From positions 1-35,971 of the forward strand of contig CALJNR010000092.1 in NCBI GenBank assembly GCA_937981575.1: a DNA stretch of 35,971 bases, in the 5' to 3' direction. Made by a program: the position numbers and the translations under genes. Below the pieces are notes generated by a model, which worked only from the letters and a program-made list of their open reading frames with translations, did no database searches and was not told the origin of the DNA. Numbering within the stretch: position 1 is the stretch's first letter; each line of letters starts with the position of its first letter. Positions 1-6,462 of the stretch are shown one piece after another. This DNA comes from an uncultured Clostridia bacterium (GTDB taxonomy: Bacteria; Bacillota; Clostridia; Lachnospirales; Cellulosilyticaceae).

Positions 1-45
1 AGCAGTACTATAGCAGGAATGATTTCAGTTAATTATGGAAAATAG
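1..45 (+). CDS. C-terminal end of an upstream gene (partial), possibly a TIGR04086-type membrane protein
   Basis: Frame 1 is open from the window edge and stops at TAG 43-45, giving a 14-residue tail ending MISVNYGK. In many Clostridia the gene directly before scfA encodes a small TIGR04086-family membrane protein, so context suggests that identity. The visible residues are too few to test it. Confidence 0.35.
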   Translation, partial: SSTIAGMISVNYGK

Positions 46-69
46 CTTTTAAAATACCCCTTTAATTTG

Positions 70-98
70 TTTGCAAACCTATTAACATATGGTATAAT
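70..98 (+). promoter_or_regulatory. Sigma-A type promoter for scfA
   Basis: A -35 like TTGCAA at 71-76 and a perfect -10 TATAAT at 93-98 are 16 bp apart, about 35 bp before the scfA start. A 7-bp inverted repeat (CAAACCT 74-80, AGGTTTG 104-110) straddles the -10 and could be an operator, though it may be chance. Confidence 0.65.
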
Positions 99-133
99 AA
101 AACAGGTTTGTAATCAGGAGGGAGACAATTATT

Positions 134-271
134 ATGAAACATATCAAAACATTAAACACTAAAAATTTACCATGCAGCGCAAAAAAAGGTGGATGTGGGG
201 AATGTCAAACATCGTGTCAATCAGCTTGCAAAACATCTTGTACTGTAGGGAATCAAGCTTGCGAAAAATAA
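134..271 (+). CDS. scfA: SCIFF six-cysteine ranthipeptide precursor (with a seventh cysteine)
   Basis: This 45-residue peptide is too short for most gene callers. It begins MKHIKTLNTKNLP and carries the family core CGECQTSCQSACKTSC followed by a last Cys near the C-terminus, the hallmark of SCIFF (six cysteines in forty-five residues) of Clostridia. The family precursor is modified by the radical-SAM enzyme ScfB, which makes thioether cross-links. That enzyme is encoded next door at 476. The usual six cysteines are C21, C24, C28, C32, C36 and C43. An additional C14 sits in the leader-like part, where the family normally has none as far as I recall. GGAGG lies at 119-123, about 10 nt before the ATG. 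A strong hairpin terminator follows, so peptide and enzyme can be made in unequal amounts. Confidence 0.95.
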   Translation: MKHIKTLNTKNLPCSAKKGGCGECQTSCQSACKTSCTVGNQACEK

Positions 272-281
272 TTTTGCATGC

Positions 282-310
282 AGCAGTGACTTCTGGTCGC
301 TGCTTTTATT
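282..310 (+). terminator. Intrinsic terminator after scfA
   Basis: AGCAGTGAC (282-290) pairs with GTCGCTGCT (296-304) with one G-U pair and a 5-nt loop, followed by a T-rich run. It probably sets the ratio of scfA to scfB mRNA by partial termination. Confidence 0.75.
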
Positions 311-312
311 TT

Positions 313-360
313 GAGCTATGAAAGTTTGTCTTGCCAGCCATGACCAAACTTTCATAGCTC
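313..360. repeat. 16-bp perfect inverted repeat between scfA and scfB
   Basis: GAGCTATGAAAGTTTG (313-328) and its exact complement (345-360) enclose a 16-nt loop. There is no T-run directly after it, so it is not a classical terminator. It may be a processing or stabilising hairpin. Confidence 0.7.
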
Positions 361-366
361 ACGTGC

Positions 367-390
367 GCATGCCTTTTTTGCATGCTTTTT
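367..390 (+). terminator. Small hairpin with T-run before scfB
   Basis: GCATGC (367-372) and GCATGC (380-385) flank a T-rich loop and are followed by TTTTT. This is the third hairpin in the scfA-scfB gap. Its short stem makes it a weak terminator. Confidence 0.45.
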
Positions 391-475
391 ATGCTGTTAA
401 GCGTACAAGCTTTACATCAAGCATCGCAGGGGTAAAAAGAGCCCGGAGATGATTTATTGAGGAAAGGATGATCAC

Positions 476-1825
476 ATGATCCACAAGTTTAGATTTGAGC
501 AGTCTAATATTGTTATGGACATACATAGCGGCAGCATTCATATATTAGATGACCTGGCTTATAAAATAGTGGATGACATACCCGTTCTAACAAAGGATGC
601 TATAATAGAAAAATATATCCATGCATTTGAACAGGATCAAATTGAAGAAGCGATAGAGGAATTGATGCAGCTGAAAAGAGAAGAGATGCTGTATACTGGA
701 GATACTTATGAGGATTTTGTTCCAGCTTTTTTAGAAAGAGAACCCGTTGTAAAAGCTCTTTGCCTTCATGTAGCCCATGATTGCAACTTAGCCTGCAAAT
801 ATTGTTTTGCGGGAGAAGGAGAGTATCACGGAGAACGCAACTTAATGAGTTTCGAGGTTGGAAAAAAAGCTATAGACTTTATTATTGAAAATTCAAAGCA
901 TAGAAACAATATAGAAATAGACTTTTTTGGCGGAGAGCCGCTTATGAACTTTGAAGTTGTAAAAAAAGTAGTAGAGTATGCCAGAAGCCGGGAAAAAGAA
1001 GCCGGAAAAAACTTTAGATTTACAATGACAACTAACGGTGTGCTGCTTAATGATGAGATCATTGATTATTTAAATGAAAATATGCACAATGTCGTATTAA
1101 GCCTGGATGGAAGACCACAGGTCAATGACTATATGCGTCCGACACCTAATGGAAAAGGCAGTTATGAAATTATTTTACCAAAGTTCAAAAAATTGGTGGA
1201 AAAAAGAGGGGGCAAACAATACTACATCAGGGGTACTTTTACACATCATAACCTTGACTTTGCAGAAGATGTTAAACACATCACACAGGAAGGCTTTATG
1301 GAAGTGTCCGTTGAGCCTGTTGTGGCACCGCCTTCTATGCATTATGCTATTCAAGAAGAAGATATTCAAAAAGTATGTAATGAATATGAAACGCTCGCCA
1401 GGCATATGCTAAGTCTTGCGAAACAAGGAGAAAACTTTAATTTCTTTCATTTCATGATTGATCTTGAGGGAGGGCCTTGCGTACACAAAAGACTGGCTGG
1501 ATGCGGATCTGGAACTGAATATTTAGCGGTTACGCCAGACGGTGAACTCTATCCGTGTCACCAGTTTGTAGGCATTCCAGAGTTTAAAATGGGAAGTGTT
1601 GATGAAGGGATTACGCAATTAGACCTAAGAAACCAATTTGAAGGATGTAATGTTTACAGTAAAGAAGCCTGCAAAGCCTGCTGGGCAAAATTTCACTGCA
1701 GTGGAGGCTGCGCAGCAAATTCGTATCATTTTCATGGAGACATCCATGCTGTTTATGAAATAGGATGCGAACTCCAAAAGAAAAGATTGGAATGTGCGAT
1801 TGGTATAAAAGCAGAGCAGTTATAA
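476..1825 (+). CDS. scfB: SCIFF radical-SAM maturase
   Basis: This 449-residue radical SAM peptide maturase is expected to install thioether links in the SCIFF peptide from scfA. An N-terminal peptide-binding (RRE-like) region (about 1-90) precedes the radical SAM core. The cluster motif CxxxCxxC is C103, C107, C110, in the setting CNLACKYCF, and a GGEPL motif follows in the core. The C-terminal SPASM-type region has the expected cysteines (CVHKRLAGCG, YPCHQF, then ACKACW, CSGGC and a late GCELQ) for auxiliary iron-sulphur clusters. The start is preceded by GAGGAAAGG. Order and pairing with scfA are as in most Clostridia. Confidence 0.95.
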   Translation: MIHKFRFEQSNIVMDIHSGSIHILDDLAYKIVDDIPVLTKDAIIEKYIHAFEQDQIEEAIEELMQLKREEMLYTGDTYEDFVPAFLEREPVVKALCLHVAHDCNLACKYCFAGEGEYHGERNLMSFEVGKKAIDFIIENSKHRNNIEIDFFGGEPLMNFEVVKKVVEYARSREKEAGKNFRFTMTTNGVLLNDEIIDYLNENMHNVVLSLDGRPQVNDYMRPTPNGKGSYEIILPKFKKLVEKRGGKQYYIRGTFTHHNLDFAEDVKHITQEGFMEVSVEPVVAPPSMHYAIQEEDIQKVCNEYETLARHMLSLAKQGENFNFFHFMIDLEGGPCVHKRLAGCGSGTEYLAVTPDGELYPCHQFVGIPEFKMGSVDEGITQLDLRNQFEGCNVYSKEACKACWAKFHCSGGCAANSYHFHGDIHAVYEIGCELQKKRLECAIGIKAEQL

Positions 1826-1865
1826 GTCAAAAGTGAATAAAAAATCTTATAATGTTGGTTTTTAA

Positions 1866-1894
1866 TTGACTATATTTTGCAGTAATTATATAAT
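1866..1894 (+). promoter_or_regulatory. Sigma-A type promoter for secD-secF
   Basis: TTGACT (1866-1871) and TATAAT (1889-1894) are separated by exactly 17 bp, about 40 bp before secD. secDF can thus be transcribed independently of scfB. Confidence 0.8.
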
Positions 1895-1937
1895 CAACTT
1901 ATTGTAAGCTTAAGAAGGAGTTTAAGGAGGAAAGACA

Positions 1938-3338
1938 ATGAAAGGCAGAAACGCTAAGCTTAAAAGTATTTTTTCTTTTATACTAATGCTGGCTATAGTC
2001 GCTGGGGTAAGTTATGCAGCTTATGATGCAGCCATGAATGTAGGAAAAAATCAGAAAGCTAAAGTCGAAAAAACAGAAGAAAAAGCAGAAACAGCTGAAG
2101 CACCAGAAAGCGAAACATCGGAAATAACAACCGATGGTGCACTGGAAACAGAAGAAGGACAAGCAGCAGAGGATGCTGCAAAGCCGGAAGAAAAGAAACC
2201 ATTTACAGGTAATACAATTAAATTAGGGTTAGACCTTCAGGGCGGGGTTAACATTGTGTACCAACCTAAACTGGAAGGCAAGCCAACTGCTGAGGATATG
2301 TCAGCAGCCCGTACAATGATTCAAAGAAGATTAGATGCAAGAGGTTATACAGAAGCAGAAGTAACGCTTGAAGGAACAGAAAGAATCAGGGTAGATATTC
2401 CTGGTGTTGAAGATCCCCAGAAAGCCATAGAAGAAATAGGGGCTGCAGGGATGCTTAGATTTTTAGATGAAACCTTTCAAGAAGTTGTAACAGGTAAAAA
2501 TATTGTCAAAGCTACGCCGCAGCCTACGCAGGCACAAGAAGTGGTTGTAAGTGTTGAGATGGACAAAGAGGGAACAGAACTTTTCTCTGAGTTTACAAAA
2601 AACAATATTGGAAAGCCTATTTATATTATGCTCGATGAATCCCTTTTAAGCTTTGCAACGATTCAGGCGCATATTATTGATGGAAAAGGACAAATTACCG
2701 GTAACTTCACACCAGAATCTGCAAAAGAACTTGCAGACGGGATCAATGCCGGGGCACTACCTTTTACATTAGAGCCTATTAATTCAAGTGGTATTGGACC
2801 AAAGCTTGGTATGGACTCACTAAATACAAGTCTTAAAGCAGGATTTTTCGGCTTTATTGCAATTCTTATTTTTATGCTTATATTCTACAGATTGTGTGGG
2901 GTAGCAGCGGATATTGCCCTTACTCTTTATATTGCACTGGTTATTCTTATTCTAAGTGCTCTGGGAGCAACCCTTACACTTCCAGGTATTGCAGGTCTTC
3001 TGCTTTCTGTCGGAATGGCTGTAGATGCTAATGTTATTATCTTTGCACGTATTCGTGAAGAATTAGCTTTGGGAAGAAGCGTAAGAGCGGCAGTTGACGC
3101 AGGATTCAGCAAAGCCTTTAGTGCAATCTTAGACGGTAATATAACTACACTGATTGCAGCAGCTGTTTTATATATCTTTGGAACAGGGCTCATCAAAAGC
3201 TTTGCGACTACCCTTGGGATAGGGATTCTTGTATCCATGTTTACAGCACTTGTTATAACACGTGTTATTCTTAAGTCGTTTGTTAGTATGAAAATAAAAA
3301 ATCCAGCACTATATACAGCTGTTAAAAAAGCAGAGTAA
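1938..3338 (+). CDS. secD: Protein translocase subunit SecD
   Basis: SecD (466 aa) is a membrane component of the Sec export machinery that uses the proton gradient to pull translocated proteins outward, working with SecF. An N-terminal TM segment lies at about 9-30, followed by a very acidic Glu/Ala-rich linker (about 40-95), the conserved LGLDLQGG motif, and the extracytoplasmic P1 domain with RRLDARG. Five C-terminal TM segments include the family stretch VGMAVDANVIIFARIREE. The acidic linker is longer than in many homologues. The ATG follows AAGGAGG. secF begins 14 bp downstream in the same operon. Confidence 0.95.
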   Translation: MKGRNAKLKSIFSFILMLAIVAGVSYAAYDAAMNVGKNQKAKVEKTEEKAETAEAPESETSEITTDGALETEEGQAAEDAAKPEEKKPFTGNTIKLGLDLQGGVNIVYQPKLEGKPTAEDMSAARTMIQRRLDARGYTEAEVTLEGTERIRVDIPGVEDPQKAIEEIGAAGMLRFLDETFQEVVTGKNIVKATPQPTQAQEVVVSVEMDKEGTELFSEFTKNNIGKPIYIMLDESLLSFATIQAHIIDGKGQITGNFTPESAKELADGINAGALPFTLEPINSSGIGPKLGMDSLNTSLKAGFFGFIAILIFMLIFYRLCGVAADIALTLYIALVILILSALGATLTLPGIAGLLLSVGMAVDANVIIFARIREELALGRSVRAAVDAGFSKAFSAILDGNITTLIAAAVLYIFGTGLIKSFATTLGIGILVSMFTALVITRVILKSFVSMKIKNPALYTAVKKAE

Positions 3339-3352
3339 GGAGGGCCTAGAGA

Positions 3353-4267
3353 ATGAAGTTTATTGAGAATAGAAAGAAATTCTTTATTTTATCAGCAGTG
3401 GTTATACTAATTGGGCTACTTACAATGATTTATAACGCTGCAAGTCAAAAAGGAGCTTTTAATCAGGATATTGAATTTACTGGGGGCTCTATCGTACAGA
3501 TCAATATCGAACGCAGTTTGAATTCTGATGTAAAAAATGAAATAAGAGCAATTGTTGCAGAAGTTACAGGAGATACAGCGCCTCGTATTGCAGCAGCAGG
3601 AGATACAGGTGTTATCATTACAATGAAGCGTACTGATGTTGAGGCAAGAAGAAAGTTATTTACAACAATCAAAGAAAAATACAACTTTCAGGATGAAATA
3701 CCGCTTGCAGATACAGATGTATCGGCTTCAATCAGTAATGAGATTAAGCTTGGTGCACTTCAGGCAGTTGTCGTTGGGATTATTCTCATCTTAATCTATA
3801 TTACGTATCGTTTTAAAGATTTTAGATTCGGAGCCAGCGCAGTTATTGCTTTAGTACATGATGTACTCATTATGCTTACGGTTTATGCTGTATTTCGTAT
3901 ACCGCTTAACAATTCATTTATTGCAGGTATGCTTACAATTATCGGATATTCAATCAATGATACGATCATTGTATTTGACCGTATCAGAGAAAATAAAGGC
4001 AAAATGCATGCTGATGACTCTGAAATCATTGATCAAAGTATTAATCAGACGCTTGGGCGTTCAATCAATACATCTATTACAACATTAATTATGATTGTGC
4101 TCCTTTACTTTATCGGGGTAGAATCCGTTAAGCAATTTGCTTTTCCATTGATTGTAGGGGTTTTAGCAGGGACTTATTCATCAATCTTTGTAGCAAGTCC
4201 ATTATGGTATGAGCTTAAAAAGATAAAAAGAAATCCTAATAAAAGAATCAAGCCTAAAACAACTTAA
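3353..4267 (+). CDS. secF: Protein translocase subunit SecF
   Basis: SecF (304 aa) is the partner of SecD. The N-terminal TM (about 10-27) is followed by the family motif DIEFTGGSIVQI, a short periplasm-facing domain, and a five-TM block containing YSINDTIIVFDRIRE, the SecF counterpart of the SecD helix-4 motif. AAGGAGGGCC lies before the ATG and only 14 bp separate it from secD, so the two are translated from one mRNA. A 10-bp hairpin terminator follows at 4326. Separate SecD and SecF proteins, rather than a SecDF fusion, are usual in Clostridia. Confidence 0.95.
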   Translation: MKFIENRKKFFILSAVVILIGLLTMIYNAASQKGAFNQDIEFTGGSIVQINIERSLNSDVKNEIRAIVAEVTGDTAPRIAAAGDTGVIITMKRTDVEARRKLFTTIKEKYNFQDEIPLADTDVSASISNEIKLGALQAVVVGIILILIYITYRFKDFRFGASAVIALVHDVLIMLTVYAVFRIPLNNSFIAGMLTIIGYSINDTIIVFDRIRENKGKMHADDSEIIDQSINQTLGRSINTSITTLIMIVLLYFIGVESVKQFAFPLIVGVLAGTYSSIFVASPLWYELKKIKRNPNKRIKPKTT

Positions 4268-4325
4268 ATTATTAAACAAAGTTTAAAGAGCTGTTTTATA
4301 CGTTTACAGTTGTTAGCATAATAAG

Positions 4326-4358
4326 AGACTATAGCCTGTATGTGCAGCTATAGTCTTT
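4326..4358 (+). terminator. Intrinsic terminator of the secDF operon
   Basis: AGACTATAGC (4326-4335) and GCTATAGTCT (4347-4356) form a perfect 10-bp stem with an 11-nt loop and a short T-run. Confidence 0.75.
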
Positions 4359-4407
4359 ATTATTATAAAGAGTTTGTACCAAAGTGATAAAATTAGGCAA
4401 TATTCAG

Positions 4408-4435
4408 TTGACAGAAAGCAATATTATGATATAAT
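4408..4435 (+). promoter_or_regulatory. Consensus promoter of the tRNA-Lys gene
   Basis: TTGACA (4408-4413) and TATAAT (4430-4435), both perfect hexamers, are 16 bp apart and 38 bp before the tRNA. This is a strong housekeeping promoter. Confidence 0.85.
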
Positions 4436-4472
4436 ATTTTTTGTAGCCGAAAAGGCAAGACATAACAAGTAT

Positions 4473-4545
4473 GGGTCATTAGCTTAGTTGGTAGAGCATC
4501 AGACTCTTAATCTGAGGGTCCTGGGTTCGAGTCCCAGATGGCTCA
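4473..4545 (+). tRNA. tRNA-Lys (anticodon CTT)
   Basis: The 73-nt cloverleaf has a 7-bp acceptor stem (GGGTCAT with ATGGCTC, some G-U pairs), a D arm with AGTTGGTA, an anticodon stem TCAGA/TCTGA enclosing CTCTTAA so that positions 34-36 read CTT, a T arm CTGGG-TTCGAGT-CCCAG, and discriminator A. CCA is not encoded. It is transcribed alone between its own promoter and terminator. Confidence 0.95.
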
Positions 4546-4552
4546 TAAAAAG

Positions 4553-4589
4553 ATATATACTATAGGAATCTATGGTATATATTTTTTTT
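4553..4589 (+). terminator. Intrinsic terminator after tRNA-Lys
   Basis: ATATATACTATAG (4553-4565) pairs with 4570-4582 (one G-U) around a 4-nt loop, followed by eight T residues. Confidence 0.8.
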
Positions 4590-4717
4590 GTATAGGGCGA
4601 AATGGCTTTAAGATATATGTTATTTTTAAAGCACATGGGGTACAGTAAGAATAATGATCTGAAGGATGATTGAAATAACATACTTACAAAAAGATGAGTG
4701 TAGAAGGAGCATAAAAT

Positions 4718-5479
4718 ATGTTGCATGCATTTTCAAGAACAGAGATGCTTATAGGAACAGAGGGCTTAAACAAACTGAAAGAGAGTACTGTAGCCGTATT
4801 TGGCATTGGAGGCGTTGGATCTTATACTGTTGAAGCTTTAGTAAGGAGCGGTGTTGGGAAACTGGTATTAGTAGACGATGATGATGTATGTCTTACTAAT
4901 ATTAACAGACAGATACATGCCTCAAGGAAAACTGTAGGCAAAGCAAAGGTAGAGGTTATGAAAGAAAGAGTTTTAGACATTAATCCTAAAACAGAAGTAG
5001 TGACTTTCAGAGAACTGTATAACGCACAAAGTGCGGATCGGATGCTGAGTGCTGATTATGCTTATGTTGTTGATGCGATCGATATGGTGACCTCTAAGAT
5101 TGATATGATTTTAAGATGCCAGGAGATGGGCATACCTATTATCAGTGCCATGGGAGCCGCCAACAAGCTGGATCCTACGCAGCTGGAAGTAACGGATATT
5201 TATAAAACGAGTATGTGCCCGCTGGCTAAAGTCATGCGCCATGAACTTAAAAAAAGAGGCGTAAAACGCCTTAAAGTCGTTTATTCAAAAGAAAAGCCGA
5301 TTAAACCTATTGAACTTGGAGGTGGCTGCAAGACGGAATGTATTTGTACGAATAAAGACAGAACATGCGTTGAAAGAAGGCATATTCCAGGGTCTGTAGC
5401 CTTTGTTCCATCAGTGGCAGGACTCGTTATAGCTGCTGAAGTTATTAAAGATATAATAGGGTATATACCAGAAAAATAA
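4718..5479 (+). CDS. tcdA: tRNA threonylcarbamoyladenosine dehydratase (E1/ThiF-like)
   Basis: This 253-residue E1-like enzyme is expected to use ATP to cyclise t6A37 of tRNAs to ct6A. The Rossmann nucleotide motif GIGGVGS is at 29-35, and LVDDDDVCLTNINRQ supplies the acidic and Asn/Arg residues of the adenylation site. MGAANKLDPTQ and IPGSVAFVPSVAG are typical of the TcdA branch rather than ThiF or MoeB. A cysteine-rich stretch (C204, C208, C210, C217) sits before the last block and could bind a metal. The ATG follows AAGGAGC. The gene lies directly after the tRNA-Lys terminator and appears monocistronic. Confidence 0.9.
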   Translation: MLHAFSRTEMLIGTEGLNKLKESTVAVFGIGGVGSYTVEALVRSGVGKLVLVDDDDVCLTNINRQIHASRKTVGKAKVEVMKERVLDINPKTEVVTFRELYNAQSADRMLSADYAYVVDAIDMVTSKIDMILRCQEMGIPIISAMGAANKLDPTQLEVTDIYKTSMCPLAKVMRHELKKRGVKRLKVVYSKEKPIKPIELGGGCKTECICTNKDRTCVERRHIPGSVAFVPSVAGLVIAAEVIKDIIGYIPEK

Positions 5480-5518
5480 TCTTTATTTATTTTGTTATAC
5501 ATCAGAAAGTCTCCGCAT

Positions 5519-5569
5519 ATAGTTTTAGTAGACAACCTTTACTGATAAAAGGTGTTTTATAGAAACTAT
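5519..5569 (+). other. Nested two-stem structure in the leader of the 5583 gene
   Basis: ATAGTTT (5519-5525) can pair with AAACTAT (5563-5569), enclosing a second stem ACCTTT (5535-5540) with AAAGGT (5548-5553). The outer stem ends just before the GGGGGG ribosome-binding stretch and could affect translation. I recognise no known riboswitch class. Confidence 0.35.
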
Positions 5570-5582
5570 GGGGGGATGAAGG

Positions 5583-5906
5583 ATGAGAAGTTATTTATTA
5601 ATCAGAGATGAGAAGAACGAGCAGAAAGATAGTTATTGTTTTAAGCGCAGTGCGCATTATGCCGAAAGGCTCGCTAAGGATACAGAGCTGTATGGTGTTA
5701 ATTATATTTTATATGATAGAAATCAAAAAGTGATTACGGAGCAAGGGGATATCAGAACATTTTGTTTTAATGAGACAAAAGAGACTTATGAAGCTGTTCT
5801 TGAAAATAAACAGCTGTTAAATCAGCCTTTAAATATAGAAGTTAAAGAGCAGTATCAGATTCTTCCGCTCAGTAAGTCAGATCTTAAAACCTTATTTGGC
5901 AGATAA
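5583..5906 (+). CDS. Small protein of unknown function
   Basis: This 107-residue soluble protein is not recognised. It has no signal peptide, TM segment or metal motif. It is rich in charged residues and Tyr/Asn, with an N-terminal MRSYLLIRDEKN and a middle part suggesting alternating beta strands (YGVNYILYDRNQKVI) then a helix (ETYEAVLENKQLLNQ). The start is supported by GGGGGG/GAAGG just upstream. It is flanked by tcdA (same strand, about 100 bp away) and ends at a bidirectional terminator shared with the convergent S1-domain gene. The reading frame and its codon use look like a real gene. Confidence 0.7.
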   Translation: MRSYLLIRDEKNEQKDSYCFKRSAHYAERLAKDTELYGVNYILYDRNQKVITEQGDIRTFCFNETKETYEAVLENKQLLNQPLNIEVKEQYQILPLSKSDLKTLFGR

Positions 5907-5915
5907 ATCAGCAAA

Positions 5916-5942
5916 AAGGCACCATCTTGGAGATGGTGCCTT
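5916..5942. terminator. Bidirectional terminator between convergent genes
   Basis: AAGGCACCATCT (5916-5927) and AGATGGTGCCTT (5931-5942) form a perfect 12-bp stem with a 3-nt loop. The flanking A-run on the left makes a T-run for minus-strand transcripts, while the right side is only moderately T-rich. Confidence 0.85.
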
Positions 5943-5949
5943 AAATTCA

Positions 5950-6321
5950 TTATCGGTTTAAACGCTTATTTAAATCTGCTTGACGATCATTTGAAACTTT
6001 AAGAAAGTCTTTCATTAAATTCTCAAAACTTTCAACGGGATTTTCTTTTTTTGGAGCTTTAAAAGATGTAGGTTTGTTTTCTTTTGCTTCTTTAATTGAG
6101 AGAGAAATTTTCCCTTTTTCTCCGTCAATAGATAAGACTTTAACTTTTACCTGTTCCCCCACTTTAATAGCATCATTAATGTTTGCTAAGTAACCATGGG
6201 TAATATGTGAAATATGAACTAGGCCTTGAGTTGTTTCATCTAATGAAACAAATGCTCCGAATGGCTTAATACCTGTCACAGTTCCTTCAATAATCTGACC
6301 TACTTGAAATTTTTCCGACAT
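5950..6321 (-). CDS. S1 RNA-binding domain protein (GSP13/YugI-like)
   Basis: The single S1 domain spans about residues 4-76 (VGQIIEGTVTGIKPFGAFVSL, GLVHISHI, VGEQVKVKVLSID, KISLSIK), followed by a charged, probably disordered tail. The total of 123 aa resembles Bacillus YugI/GSP13 and CvfD, which associate with ribosomes and affect translation under stress. The frame extends upstream, but the start at 6321 is preferred because AGGAGTG lies 5 nt before this ATG on the minus strand and nothing similar precedes the longer start. It is convergent with the 5583 gene and divergent from recJ. Confidence 0.85.
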   Translation of the reverse strand: MSEKFQVGQIIEGTVTGIKPFGAFVSLDETTQGLVHISHITHGYLANINDAIKVGEQVKVKVLSIDGEKGKISLSIKEAKENKPTSFKAPKKENPVESFENLMKDFLKVSNDRQADLNKRLNR

Positions 6322-6462
6322 GACAACACTCCTATTAAAATAAATAACTTCTACATTATAGCATAATTCTAATCCAAGTGTATAGTGATTTGATAAATAA
6401 TTCATCAAATAATATAATAAAGTATGTTATAATGGTAAAGACTTTAAAGGAGGTGAATCAAT

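Noticed and set aside
826..1062. Minus-strand and alternate-frame open frames across core genes (for example inside scfB, secD, rel, trpB)
   Set aside because: They are shadows of well-recognised genes, with no ribosome binding sites and no plausible protein features.
5950..6408. Longer 152-residue start of the S1-domain protein
   Set aside because: The extra 29 residues run through the recJ promoter side and lack a ribosome binding site, while AGGAGTG precedes the shorter start.
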